This document shows positions 26,417-33,967 of a stretch of 41,515 nt of DNA, piece after piece; position 1 is the stretch's first letter, and each line of letters opens with the position of its first letter. The translations under genes were made by a program, and so were the position numbers. The stretch is taken from assembly GCA_018823105.1 (NCBI GenBank), contig JAHJJH010000162.1, forward strand, positions 1 to 41,515, read 5' to 3'. The notes below the pieces were generated by a model. It ran no database searches. It had not been told where the DNA came from and saw only the letters and a program-made list of their open reading frames with translations. The stretch is from Verrucomicrobiota bacterium (GTDB taxonomy: Bacteria; Verrucomicrobiota; Kiritimatiellia; CAIQIC01; JAGNIJ01).

Positions 26417-26662
26417 ATGAGGACTACGCTTACGATAGACGACGACGTGCTGGACAAAGCACGATCCCTTGCAGAGAAGCTCCGCGCGCCCTTCCGCCGG
26501 GTAGTCAACGAGGCGCTTCGCGCGGGATTGCCAGCGGTCGAGAAGCCGCCCGCCCATCGGCCCTTTCACACCAAGCCCCGCAAGCTCGGGTTAAGAGCCG
26601 GCCGGAATCTGGACAACATCCAGGAACTGCTTGCGCAAATTGAAGGCGAGGCCCACCGGTGA
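26417..26662 (+). CDS. vapB: VapB-type ribbon-helix-helix antitoxin
   Basis: 81 aa. The N-terminus MRTTLTIDDDVLDKARSLAEK is a ribbon-helix-helix DNA-binding domain. The C-terminal tail (RPFHTKPRKLGLRAG and NIQELLAQIEGE) is the flexible part that wraps the toxin. It should bind VapC and repress its own promoter through the dyad at 26376-26391. There is no ribosome site, consistent with a leaderless start. Its end overlaps the toxin start (GTGA). Confidence 0.9.
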   Translation: MRTTLTIDDDVLDKARSLAEKLRAPFRRVVNEALRAGLPAVEKPPAHRPFHTKPRKLGLRAGRNLDNIQELLAQIEGEAHR

Positions 26663-27090
26663 TCCTGGTGGATGCCAACCTCCTGCTGTATGCCGAAGAC
26701 CAGTTGAGCCGTCGTCATGCGGCGGCGCGGGAGTGGTGGGATAACCAGTTGTCTGGAAAAACACCCGTGTGTCTTTGCTGGACAGTAGTGGGCGCCTATA
26801 TCCGTATCGGGACCAATCCCCGCGTCTTCGAACACCCCCTGTCGCTCGATCAGGCCCTCGCTCGCGTGCAAAGCTGGCTGGACCAGCCATGTACGCGCAT
26901 CGTGCTGCCGACCGAGCGACACTGGATCGTGTTCCGGAAGATGATGACCGAGGGACAAGCGGTCGCCAACCTTGTCAGCGACGCCCATCTCGCCGCGTTG
27001 GCCGTCGAACATGGCTGCGAACTGATGTCCACCGACGCCGACTTCTCGCGCTTCCCGGGCGTCAAGTGGACCAATCCGCTGGGTTACTAG
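26659..27090 (+). CDS. vapC: VapC-type PIN-domain ribonuclease toxin
   Basis: 143 aa from GTG 26659, overlapping vapB. The PIN fold shows MILVDANLLLYAED (first Asp), the helix around VVGAYIRIGTNPRVF, NLVSDAHLAALAVEHG and STDADFSRFPG with the remaining acidic residues, ending WTNPLG. This is the TA-system VapC family seen in many soil and aquatic bacteria; these toxins cleave tRNA or rRNA when freed from VapB. The Glu that some PIN toxins have in the third helix is not evident, as in other members of this subfamily that I recall. Confidence 0.92.
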   Translation: MILVDANLLLYAEDQLSRRHAAAREWWDNQLSGKTPVCLCWTVVGAYIRIGTNPRVFEHPLSLDQALARVQSWLDQPCTRIVLPTERHWIVFRKMMTEGQAVANLVSDAHLAALAVEHGCELMSTDADFSRFPGVKWTNPLGY

Positions 27091-27181
27091 CAACCCGAAG
27101 CGTACGTTCTGCCGGCGTAAGTGCTTGATGCTCTATGAAAACCTGTGGTCCTACCCCGATCCAGCGTCAACCGACGGAGGC

Positions 27182-27218
27182 TGAAATATGCCATTCTGCA
27201 ATCCTGCAAGGACTGACC
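27182..27218 (+). repeat. Left 37-bp inverted repeat
   Basis: Contains ATGCCATTCTGCAA and ends GGACTGACC. The reverse complement matches 28132-28168 with four mismatches. The repeat can itself fold into an imperfect hairpin (TTCTGCA with TGCAAGGA). The rest of the 267-base gap 27091-27357 shows no other feature. Confidence 0.7.
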
Positions 27219-27357
27219 TTCCCCCTTCCCTCATAGGCTTGGAAAAATCTCGCGTCGAGCACAACCTTGAGCCAGGATTAAGAATCAAATCGCGGAAGAA
27301 TTATCATGAAAGCGAGGGGTTTGCTGTTTGCTGACGAAAATACAACGGGGAAACACA

Positions 27358-28077
27358 ATGAAGACCTTTATACTTCTTGCGACTTGTGCGTTGTCATTTC
27401 AGGCTTATGCCGATGAAATAACCTTTAACAACGGCAAGAAGTATTCTTGTGACATACTTTACTACAGCAACTACACGTTTTGCTTGATTGTTGACGGGGC
27501 CACACAGCGTGCCGCAATAAAGAATATTAACAACATAATTTTTAACGCGGTCGAAACAACGCAATCTGATTTCATGGCTGATAGCAGTACAGATCTTGCC
27601 CCCGTTGCCGCTGCCATATCAGAATATTATACCCAACCCATAGCACCTACTGAAACGGTTACTGAATACATTAAGAAAAACAAATACGGGGAAGCTCTCA
27701 CCACGTGCGATATTAGCGATATTAAGCTGAAACTGATTGAACTCGAAGGCAAGCCAATCAAACTCGTATTTTACTATAGATATGACATTAAACAGGTGAA
27801 TACTAACGAGTATCAAGTACACTTGTACGACAAAGACATGAACAGCGTGAACATGATATTCCCAGCCGTTGCTTTAAGCTATGTAAAACAAGTGATGGAA
27901 CGCTTTGTTGTTTCTGCTGTATCACAAAAGAAATACGCGCTTTATGGAGTACTGTTGGGCGAGAGGGATTTAGTCGCATTCAATAGACTATACTGGTATT
28001 CGGCGAGCTGCATCTTCGTACCATTAGGGCGCACGATGAAAAAAGAGGTTGGCGGGGCTGTTAGCTATTCGTGGTGA
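27358..28077 (+). CDS. AT-rich secreted protein of unknown function
   Basis: 239 aa from ATG 27358 with GGGGAAACACA upstream; the track start at 27328 would place extra residues before a clear signal peptide (TFILLATCALSFQAYA). The first mature domain (EITFNNGKKYSCDILYY, then AAIKNINNIIF) has the strand pattern of small beta domains that begin with a G-K-x-Y turn. The rest is unrecognised. Base composition is far AT-richer than trmB or ade and resembles the RHS partner genes. It is flanked by 37-bp inverted repeats, suggesting horizontal arrival. Confidence 0.75.
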   Translation: MKTFILLATCALSFQAYADEITFNNGKKYSCDILYYSNYTFCLIVDGATQRAAIKNINNIIFNAVETTQSDFMADSSTDLAPVAAAISEYYTQPIAPTETVTEYIKKNKYGEALTTCDISDIKLKLIELEGKPIKLVFYYRYDIKQVNTNEYQVHLYDKDMNSVNMIFPAVALSYVKQVMERFVVSAVSQKKYALYGVLLGERDLVAFNRLYWYSASCIFVPLGRTMKKEVGGAVSYSW

Positions 28078-28131
28078 CTGACGCGGATGGAATCTCTCCG
28101 AAAGAGAGCAGGTTCCTTCCGGGGAAAAAGG

Positions 28132-28168
28132 GGTCATTCCTTGCAAGTTTGCAGAATGGCATGTTTCA
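28132..28168 (-). repeat. Right 37-bp inverted repeat
   Basis: Contains TTGCAGAATGGCAT and begins GGTCATTCC. It pairs with the left copy at 27182-27218 in inverted orientation. It lies between the secreted-protein gene and the end of ade, so it may also fold at the 3' end of both transcripts. Confidence 0.7.
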
Positions 28169-28189
28169 TATACGTTTGGAGAACCCGCC

Positions 28190-29908
28190 TCACTCCACGA
28201 ACAGCGGGACCGGCTGGAATTTCGTCACGGCCACAAGCCCCTTGTCGGTGAGCTTAAGTTCCGGGATGACCGGCAGGGCGAGGAAGGACATGGTCATCAA
28301 CGGGTCGGGCAGCGTGCAGCCCATCTCGTGCGCGGCCTTGGCCATGGCTTCGATCCGGTCGCGCACTTCCTCCAGTGGCATGTCCGACATCAAGCCCGCG
28401 ATGGGCAGCGGCACAGAGGCCAGGACGCGCTCGTTCTCCACGACGGCCTGCCCGCCGCGCAGGCGGGCGACTTCCTTGACCGCGGCCATCATGTCCTTGT
28501 CGCTCGCGCCCACGACGACGATGTTGTGCGAATCGTGCGCCACGCTCGAGGCAATGGCGCCCGTCTTCAACCCGAACCCGCGCACAAAACCCACCCCCAC
28601 GTTGCCGGACGCGAGGTGACGCTCGATGACAGCTATCTTCAGGAGATCGCTGGACGGATCCGCCACCACCGCGCCGTCCGCCACGGACGCCTCCTCTTCG
28701 AGGGATTTCGTGAGGATCTGGTCCGGGACAAGGCCGATGACACGGATGCGCGGCCGTTCGCCTTGGCCCTCGGGAACCGGCACGCGGAAATCGAGCCCCT
28801 GCCACTGGACATTGACGCTGCTGCGAAGACGCAGGGGTTTCGCGCGGGCCCGAGGGGCCAGGAGCATCTGGTTCTCCGCCACTTTCTGCCCCGCCTGGTA
28901 CACCTGGGCCACGCGGAAATGCTCGAAGTCGTCCAGGACCACGAGGTCGGCCCAGTAGCCCGGGGCGATGGCGCCGAGTTTATTCAGACCGAAGTACCGC
29001 GCCGGGTGGAGCGTGGCCATGCGGATGGCCGTCACGGGGTCCATGCCTTTCTGGATCGCGCGGTGGACCAGCCAGTTGATGCTGCCCTCGCGCAGCAGGT
29101 CGGCCGGGTGGCGATCGTCCGTGCAGAAGCTGCAATTGATGGCGGCGGCCGGGGTGACCAGCGGCAACAGGGCGTCGAGGTTCCGCGCCGTCGTGCCGTC
29201 GCGGATGAAAATATGCATGCCCAGTTGCCGTTTTTCCCGGGCTTCCTCCAGCGTGGTGCACTCGTGATCCGAGCCGATGCCGGCCACGATGTAGGCGGCC
29301 AGGTCGCGCCCGGAAAGGCCGGGGGCGTGCCCGTCAATGGGATGCCCCTCGGCGGCGGCAAGTTTTTCGAGCACTTCGGGCACGCGGTGGATCACGCCGG
29401 GGTAGTTCATCATCTCGGCCAGGCCGATGACCCGCGGGTGCTGGAACAGCAGCCCAAAATCCTCCGCCGTCAGGCGCGCGCCGGAGGTTTCCATGTCCGT
29501 CGCCGGCACGCAAGAAGGGACCATGACGAAGACCCGCAGGGGCAATCCCTCGCTGGTCTCCAGCATGTAGCGGATGCCGTCGAGGCCCAGGACGTTGGCA
29601 ATCTCGTGGGGATCGGTGACCACCGCGGTCACGCCGCGCGGGACGACGGCGCGCGCGAACTCGGGCGCGGTTACCATGCTGCTCTCCAGGTGCACGTGCG
29701 CGTCGATGAAGCCCGGGCACAGCAGGCGGTTCTGAAGGTCTACGGTCTCCCGGGCTTCGTAGTCACCGAAGCCGACGATATGACCCTTGAAAACCGCCAC
29801 ATCGGCGGCATGGATCTCGTTCGAGAAGACGTTGACAACCCGCGCTTTTTTAAGCAGCAAATCCGCAGGCGTCTCGCCGCGCGCCGCGGCAATCATTTCG
29901 GCATCCAT
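28190..29908 (-). CDS. ade: Adenine deaminase
   Basis: 572 aa, the normal length for the bacterial Ade family. Deaminates adenine to hypoxanthine. A strong AGGAGG lies ahead of ATG 29908. The metal site motifs are PGFIDAHVHLESSM, TDPHEIANVLG, the central DGHAPGLSG and FCTDDRHPADLL; the C-terminal Ade domain has ASSVAHDSHNIVVVGAS. It is the last gene of the minus-strand purine operon, where its product hypoxanthine would feed the dehydrogenase encoded just upstream. Confidence 0.96.
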   Translation of the reverse strand: MDAEMIAAARGETPADLLLKKARVVNVFSNEIHAADVAVFKGHIVGFGDYEARETVDLQNRLLCPGFIDAHVHLESSMVTAPEFARAVVPRGVTAVVTDPHEIANVLGLDGIRYMLETSEGLPLRVFVMVPSCVPATDMETSGARLTAEDFGLLFQHPRVIGLAEMMNYPGVIHRVPEVLEKLAAAEGHPIDGHAPGLSGRDLAAYIVAGIGSDHECTTLEEAREKRQLGMHIFIRDGTTARNLDALLPLVTPAAAINCSFCTDDRHPADLLREGSINWLVHRAIQKGMDPVTAIRMATLHPARYFGLNKLGAIAPGYWADLVVLDDFEHFRVAQVYQAGQKVAENQMLLAPRARAKPLRLRSSVNVQWQGLDFRVPVPEGQGERPRIRVIGLVPDQILTKSLEEEASVADGAVVADPSSDLLKIAVIERHLASGNVGVGFVRGFGLKTGAIASSVAHDSHNIVVVGASDKDMMAAVKEVARLRGGQAVVENERVLASVPLPIAGLMSDMPLEEVRDRIEAMAKAAHEMGCTLPDPLMTMSFLALPVIPELKLTDKGLVAVTKFQPVPLFVE

Positions 29909-29936
29909 CCAAAGCCTCCTTCAGAGGAAGAACATC

Positions 29937-29995
29937 CTGTAGGGCCTGCTCTTGCGCATGGCCGCCTTTCCGGCGCGCCGCAAGCGGCGGCCCTG
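29937..29995. repeat. TGTAGGG-type GC-rich palindromic repeat between xdh and ade
   Basis: Starts CTGTAGGGCCTGC and contains GGCCGCC, a spacer with GGCGCGCC, and GGCGGCC, able to form a stem. It fills the 98-base gap between two genes read in the same direction, so it may modulate mRNA stability. Confidence 0.5.
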
Positions 29996-30006
29996 CATTT
30001 CGGAGT

Positions 30007-32328
30007 TCAGTGCTGCTGCATCGCCCGCCAGATTTTCTCGGGCGTAAAGGGCGTTTCGCGCAGGCGAACACCCACGGCGTTGTAAATGGCGTTGGCGATG
30101 ACCGGGCACGGCCCATTGATGCCGATCTCGGACACGCTTTTCGCTCCGAAGGGTCCCGTCTTCTCGTAGGTCGGCACCAGGATCGTCACCATCTCGGGCT
30201 TGTCCCGCATGGAGTAGATCTTGTAGTTCAGGAACGAGTCGTTGGTCATCCGGCCCTTTTCGTTGAACAGGTACTGCTCGGTCAGCGCATAGCAGATGCC
30301 GTTCATCACGGCGCCCTCAACCTGGCCCTCGGCCAGCTTCGGGTGGATCGCCGTGCCGCAGTCGGTGGCCGCCACGTACTTCACGACGCGGATGAGCCCC
30401 GTCTCGGTGTCGATCTCCACTTCCGCGAAGTGCGCCGCGAACGGCGGCGGGGATTTGTGGCTGATGTTCGAGGAGATGGCCGCGATCTGGAACTGGTTGG
30501 CCGCGTACAGCGAGTGCAGGGCGACGTCCTGGAAGGTCACCGAGCCGCTGCCGTCCTTGGCGAAGACCTGCGCGTCGCGCACCTCCAATTCGGAGGGCTT
30601 CTTCTCCAGCAGTTCCGCCGCGACGGACAGGATCTGTTTCTTCACCTTCAGTCCCGCGTCGAGCACGGCGTTGCCGGTGAGGTAGGTCGTGCTGGAGGCG
30701 TAGGCGCCCACATCGAACGGGGTCATGTCGGTGTCGGACGAATAGACAAGGATCTTGTCGCTCGTGGTGCCGATGGCCTCGGCGGCGATCTGGGCCAGGA
30801 CCGTATCGCTGCCGGTGCCCAGGTCCGTCGCGCCCATGAGCAGGTTGAATGAACCGTCCTCGTTCATCTTCAGCGAGGCCGCGCCCATGTCGATTTCCGG
30901 GATGCTCGAACCCTGCATGAGGCAGCACATGCCGATGCCGCGGCGGTAACGCCCCTTCTTCTTGCGCCAGTCGCCGCGCTTCTTCCAGCCGATCGCCTTC
31001 GCGCCCAGCTTGATGCACTTGTCCAGGCCGCAACTGCCGATGGACTGCTGGACGCCCGCCTTGCCCTCGCCGAGCGCCGCGAAAACCGGCGAGGTCTCGC
31101 CGGAGCGTATGTGATGATTCATCCGGAAGACCAGCGGGTCGATCCCGATAGTCTCCGCGAACTCGTCCACGGCGCTCTCCACGGCAAACGCGGCCTGGGT
31201 CGCGCCGTAGCCGCGGTACGCGCCGCCGACGGGCAGGTTGGTATACACCGCCGTGCCCGTGAAATGCACGTTGGCGGAACGATAGAGGGGCAGCACCTTG
31301 CTGCCGCTGTTGCAGACCACCGTCAGCGCGTGGGCGCCGTAAGCGCCCGTATTGGAAATGCAATCCATGCTGAGCGCCGTCAGCGTCCCCTCGGGATCGG
31401 CCCCCAGTCGCACCCGGATCCGCTCGGGATGCCGCGTGCGGCTGCTGACGAACTCCTCCTCGCGCGTATACATCAGGAACACCGGCCGGCGCGTGCGCCA
31501 CGCCATCATGCCGACCACATCTTCAATCAGCACTTCCTGCTTCACTCCGAACCCGCCGCCGATGCGGGGCTTGATGACCCGCACCATGCGCACGGGGATA
31601 TCCAATACCTGGGCCGTAATGCGCCGCGCGTGGAACGGCACCTGGGTGCTGGTCCGGATCACCAGCCGCCCCTCGGCATCCACGTGGGCCAGGGCTACGT
31701 GCGGCTCGATGGGACAGTGCTGGGCCAGGTGAATGTAGTAGGAGTTGTCCAGCTTGTACGCCGCCCCGGCTATCGCCTGCTCCACGTTGCCCACGTCCAT
31801 GCCGACCTTCGCCGCGATGTTTTTCTGCGGTTCGTACGGGACCGGGATGATCGCGCGGGCCTCAGGCTCGTCATGGATGACGGGGCTGCCCTCTTGAAGC
31901 GCCTCTTCGATGGAAAGCACGGGCTTGAGGATCTCATACTCCACGCGGATCGCCTTCAGTGCGGCCTCGGCGATCTCGAGGGTCTCGGCCGCCACCGCGG
32001 CCACGCGGTCGCCGACGTAGCGCACCTTGCGGTCGAACATGAAGGTGTCGTACGGGGACGGCTCGGGATAGCCCTGGCCGGCCGTCGTGTGCGCGATCCG
32101 CGGCACGTTGCCGTGGTAGAGCACGCAATGAACCCCCGGCATTTTCTCCGCCGCGCTGATATCGATGCTCTTGATGATCGCGTGCGCGTGGGGACTCCAG
32201 AGAAACTTCGCGTAGAGCGCGTCCGCCGGCTTGAAGTCCGCGACGAAGAGCGGCTTTCCCAGGGCCAGCGGTATTGCGTCGAGCTTGGTCACGGATTGGT
32301 TGACGACTTTGAATGTTCGCTTGGCCAT
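30007..32328 (-). CDS. xdhA: Xanthine dehydrogenase family protein, molybdopterin-binding subunit
   Basis: 773 aa large subunit of a molybdenum hydroxylase. GGGAGAATTACA precedes ATG 32328. The N-terminal a/b hammerhead (FKPADALYAKFLWSPHAHAII) is followed by Mo-cofactor motifs: HCPIEPHVALA, KPRIGGGFGVKQ, GAYRGYGATQAAFAVE, MQGSSIPE and the C-terminal SEIGINGP near the place of the catalytic Glu, ending AIYNAVGVRLRETPFTPEKIW. With the FAD and 2Fe-2S subunits encoded upstream it forms the three-subunit enzyme. Adenine deaminase downstream supports hypoxanthine or xanthine as substrate, but this family also oxidises other heterocycles and aldehydes. Symbols follow E. coli use. Confidence 0.9.
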   Translation of the reverse strand: MAKRTFKVVNQSVTKLDAIPLALGKPLFVADFKPADALYAKFLWSPHAHAIIKSIDISAAEKMPGVHCVLYHGNVPRIAHTTAGQGYPEPSPYDTFMFDRKVRYVGDRVAAVAAETLEIAEAALKAIRVEYEILKPVLSIEEALQEGSPVIHDEPEARAIIPVPYEPQKNIAAKVGMDVGNVEQAIAGAAYKLDNSYYIHLAQHCPIEPHVALAHVDAEGRLVIRTSTQVPFHARRITAQVLDIPVRMVRVIKPRIGGGFGVKQEVLIEDVVGMMAWRTRRPVFLMYTREEEFVSSRTRHPERIRVRLGADPEGTLTALSMDCISNTGAYGAHALTVVCNSGSKVLPLYRSANVHFTGTAVYTNLPVGGAYRGYGATQAAFAVESAVDEFAETIGIDPLVFRMNHHIRSGETSPVFAALGEGKAGVQQSIGSCGLDKCIKLGAKAIGWKKRGDWRKKKGRYRRGIGMCCLMQGSSIPEIDMGAASLKMNEDGSFNLLMGATDLGTGSDTVLAQIAAEAIGTTSDKILVYSSDTDMTPFDVGAYASSTTYLTGNAVLDAGLKVKKQILSVAAELLEKKPSELEVRDAQVFAKDGSGSVTFQDVALHSLYAANQFQIAAISSNISHKSPPPFAAHFAEVEIDTETGLIRVVKYVAATDCGTAIHPKLAEGQVEGAVMNGICYALTEQYLFNEKGRMTNDSFLNYKIYSMRDKPEMVTILVPTYEKTGPFGAKSVSEIGINGPCPVIANAIYNAVGVRLRETPFTPEKIWRAMQQH

Positions 32329-32348
32329 TGTAATTCTCCCGGAAATGT

Positions 32349-32831
32349 TCAGGCTTGCTTGGGCTGGTTCGCATCCCGCACGTTTCGCAGCGCCGTCCAG
32401 ATCTTCTCATATCCCGTGCAGCGGCAAAGATTTCCGTCCATGTGCGTCCGGATGTCTTCGTCGCTCGCGTCCGGTTTTTCCTCCAGCAAGGCTTTGGCGG
32501 ACATGATAAGCCCCGGTATGCAGTATCCGCACTGCACGGCGCCGGCGTCGGCCAGCGCCTGCTGGATGGGGTGAACCTTGCCGAAATCGCCCACGCCCTC
32601 GATGGTCTCGACCCGGCGGCCTTCCACCAGGAAGGCCGGCATGATGCAGGACATGACCGCGCGGCCGTCCACGATCACCGTGCACGCGCCGCAGGTCCCC
32701 TCGTCGCAGCCTTCCTTGGTGCCCGTGAGGCCCGAGCGGCGCAGCAGCTTGACCAGCAACTCGCCCGGGGCAATGGCAAATTCTTTTTTCGCGCCGTTCA
32801 ACGTGAAGGATATGGTCTTGGTTCCGCTCAT
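32349..32831 (-). CDS. xdhC: Xanthine dehydrogenase family protein, 2Fe-2S subunit
   Basis: 160 aa. Carries two 2Fe-2S clusters that pass electrons from the Mo site to FAD. The ferredoxin-like cluster is GCDEGTCGACTVIVDGR, with its last Cys in the CIMPAF stretch. The second cluster, in the helical domain, is VQCGYCIPGLIM and GNLCRCTGYEKI. Its ATG overlaps the FAD-subunit stop by four bases and it ends 20 bases before the Mo subunit. Confidence 0.96.
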   Translation of the reverse strand: MSGTKTISFTLNGAKKEFAIAPGELLVKLLRRSGLTGTKEGCDEGTCGACTVIVDGRAVMSCIMPAFLVEGRRVETIEGVGDFGKVHPIQQALADAGAVQCGYCIPGLIMSAKALLEEKPDASDEDIRTHMDGNLCRCTGYEKIWTALRNVRDANQPKQA

Positions 32832-33673
32832 GATGCCTGCTCCTTCGCCTGGGTCCAGGCTTCCACCAGTACGTCGCCCAGTGTAACGCCCGCCAAGCGT
32901 CCGATGTAAGCGGTGGACATGCCCTCGGCTTCCTTGAATTTAAGGCCCGCCAATCCGTTCAGCGCGGCCTCCCGCAGCAGACCCTCGGACGCTTTTTTGC
33001 CTGCGAGCGCTCCTTCCACTCCCGGGCAACGCGCCGGGAACGGCACCCCGCCGCTCATCGCCGCCCGTACCGAACGGATGGTCGCTCCATCGAGTTGCAG
33101 GAGCGCCGCGGCCGTCAGCATGCTGAATCCGGTCGCCGTCTGCCGGACTTTCCGATAGCCGAACCCCAGGCCCGGCGAAAGCGCCGGCACGCACACCTGC
33201 GTCAGCAGTTCACCCGACCGGAACAGGCGCGCCGGCTGGGCGGAAAAAAACTCGTCGGCCGGGACTTCCCGCGTCGTCTCCCCCTGGAGGACCATGACGG
33301 CGCCCAGCGCCAGGAGGGCGGCCGGAAAATCAGCCCAGGGAAACACCCGGCAGATGTTGCCGCCCAGCGTGGACTCATTGCGGATCTGCTGGGAGGCCAG
33401 CATCTGCGCCACGCGGTTCAGGACCCAGCCGGGCGCCGCGTGCTTCTGAAGAGCCGCCACCCGGGTCGTCGCGCCGATCCGGAAGGTCCCATTGTCGCGC
33501 CGGATGCCGTCCAGCCCGATCCGGTTAAGGTCCACTGCGGTCTTCGGCTCGTCTTCGGGAATGAACACCAGCGAGGTCGCCCCGGCCACCGGGAGCCCCG
33601 CCGGGCCCAGGACCCGGAGCAGCGCCAGCGCCTCGTCCAGGCGGGTCGGTATTTTAAAATCGGTAATCTTCAC
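32828..33673 (-). CDS. xdhB: Xanthine dehydrogenase family protein, FAD-binding subunit
   Basis: 281 aa from a GTG start (33673) with a strong GGAGGA site six bases away, the first gene of the operon. The N-terminal FAD-binding part has PVAGATSLVF and IRNESTLGGNICRVFPWADFPAALLALGA, the usual FAD loop; the C-terminal CO-dehydrogenase-flavoprotein domain begins GFGYRKVRQTATGFSML. It oxidises the iron-sulfur subunit and passes electrons to NAD or another acceptor. Confidence 0.95.
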   Translation of the reverse strand: MKITDFKIPTRLDEALALLRVLGPAGLPVAGATSLVFIPEDEPKTAVDLNRIGLDGIRRDNGTFRIGATTRVAALQKHAAPGWVLNRVAQMLASQQIRNESTLGGNICRVFPWADFPAALLALGAVMVLQGETTREVPADEFFSAQPARLFRSGELLTQVCVPALSPGLGFGYRKVRQTATGFSMLTAAALLQLDGATIRSVRAAMSGGVPFPARCPGVEGALAGKKASEGLLREAALNGLAGLKFKEAEGMSTAYIGRLAGVTLGDVLVEAWTQAKEQAS

Positions 33674-33723
33674 GCTGAATCCTCCATGCCGTGTATCTTT
33701 CGATCGAATTCGACCGGTCCGTC

Positions 33724-33749
33724 GGCTGGCGATGCCTTGGATGCCAGCC
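33724..33749 (-). promoter_or_regulatory. Dyad at the predicted start site of the xdh-ade operon
   Basis: GGCTGGC (33724-33730) and GCCAGCC (33743-33749) form a perfect 7-base dyad with a 12-base centre, placed just downstream of the predicted -10 and over the expected transcription start. It could be an operator or a leader hairpin. Confidence 0.35.
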
Positions 33750-33753
33750 TCGT

Positions 33754-33783
33754 TATATACCCCAGCCGCTTAGCCCGTGTCAT
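33754..33783 (-). promoter_or_regulatory. Predicted promoter of the xdh-ade operon
   Basis: On the minus strand ATGACA (33783-33778), an 18-base spacer, TATATA (33759-33754). It gives a leader of about 75 bases before the GTG at 33673. Confidence 0.4.
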
Positions 33784-33813
33784 TAGAAAAGACCGTTAGC
33801 CGGCGCCGATATT

Positions 33814-33900
33814 CTTGTAGGGGCGTCGCTTGCGACGCCCGGGTTGAACGCGCCCTCCCCAGAGGCGGGCGGGCGCCGACCAGCGGCGTCCCTACACAAT
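33814..33900. repeat. TTGTAGGGGCGTC palindromic repeat element
   Basis: The left end TTGTAGGGGCGTC and right end GGCGTCCCTACACAA are inverted copies, and a perfect hairpin GGGCGTCGC-TT-GCGACGCCC (33821-33840) sits inside. The element fills most of the 294-base gap between the divergent xdh operon and the glycosyltransferase. It is the most complete copy of the TGTAG-type repeat in the window. Confidence 0.65.
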
Positions 33901-33920
33901 CCAAAATGCCGTATTGCGAT

Positions 33921-33949
33921 TTGCACAGGAGCAGTCCTTTCTCTACAGT
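33921..33949 (+). promoter_or_regulatory. Predicted sigma-70 promoter of the glycosyltransferase genes
   Basis: TTGCAC (33921-33926), a 17-base spacer, TACAGT (33944-33949). The predicted start lies about 12 bases before the ATG at 33968, just enough to include the GAGGTGA ribosome site. Confidence 0.5.
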
Positions 33950-33967
33950 GACCCGCGAGGTGACCCA

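Larger units (their letters stand above)
27182..28168. mobile_element. Putative 1-kb cassette bounded by 37-bp inverted repeats
   Basis: The segment holds one AT-rich gene and is closed at both ends by matching inverted repeats (33 of 37 positions). It lies between vapBC and the purine operon. No transposase is inside and no clear target duplication is seen at the outer edges. It could be a non-autonomous element, or a gene that happens to lie between two oppositely oriented REP-like repeats. Confidence 0.4.

Noticed and set aside
28328-30085. Plus-strand 585-aa ORF opposite adenine deaminase
   Set aside because: Its His/Arg/Gly-rich composition is typical of an antisense shadow in GC-rich DNA. 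The minus strand encodes clear ade motifs over the whole span.
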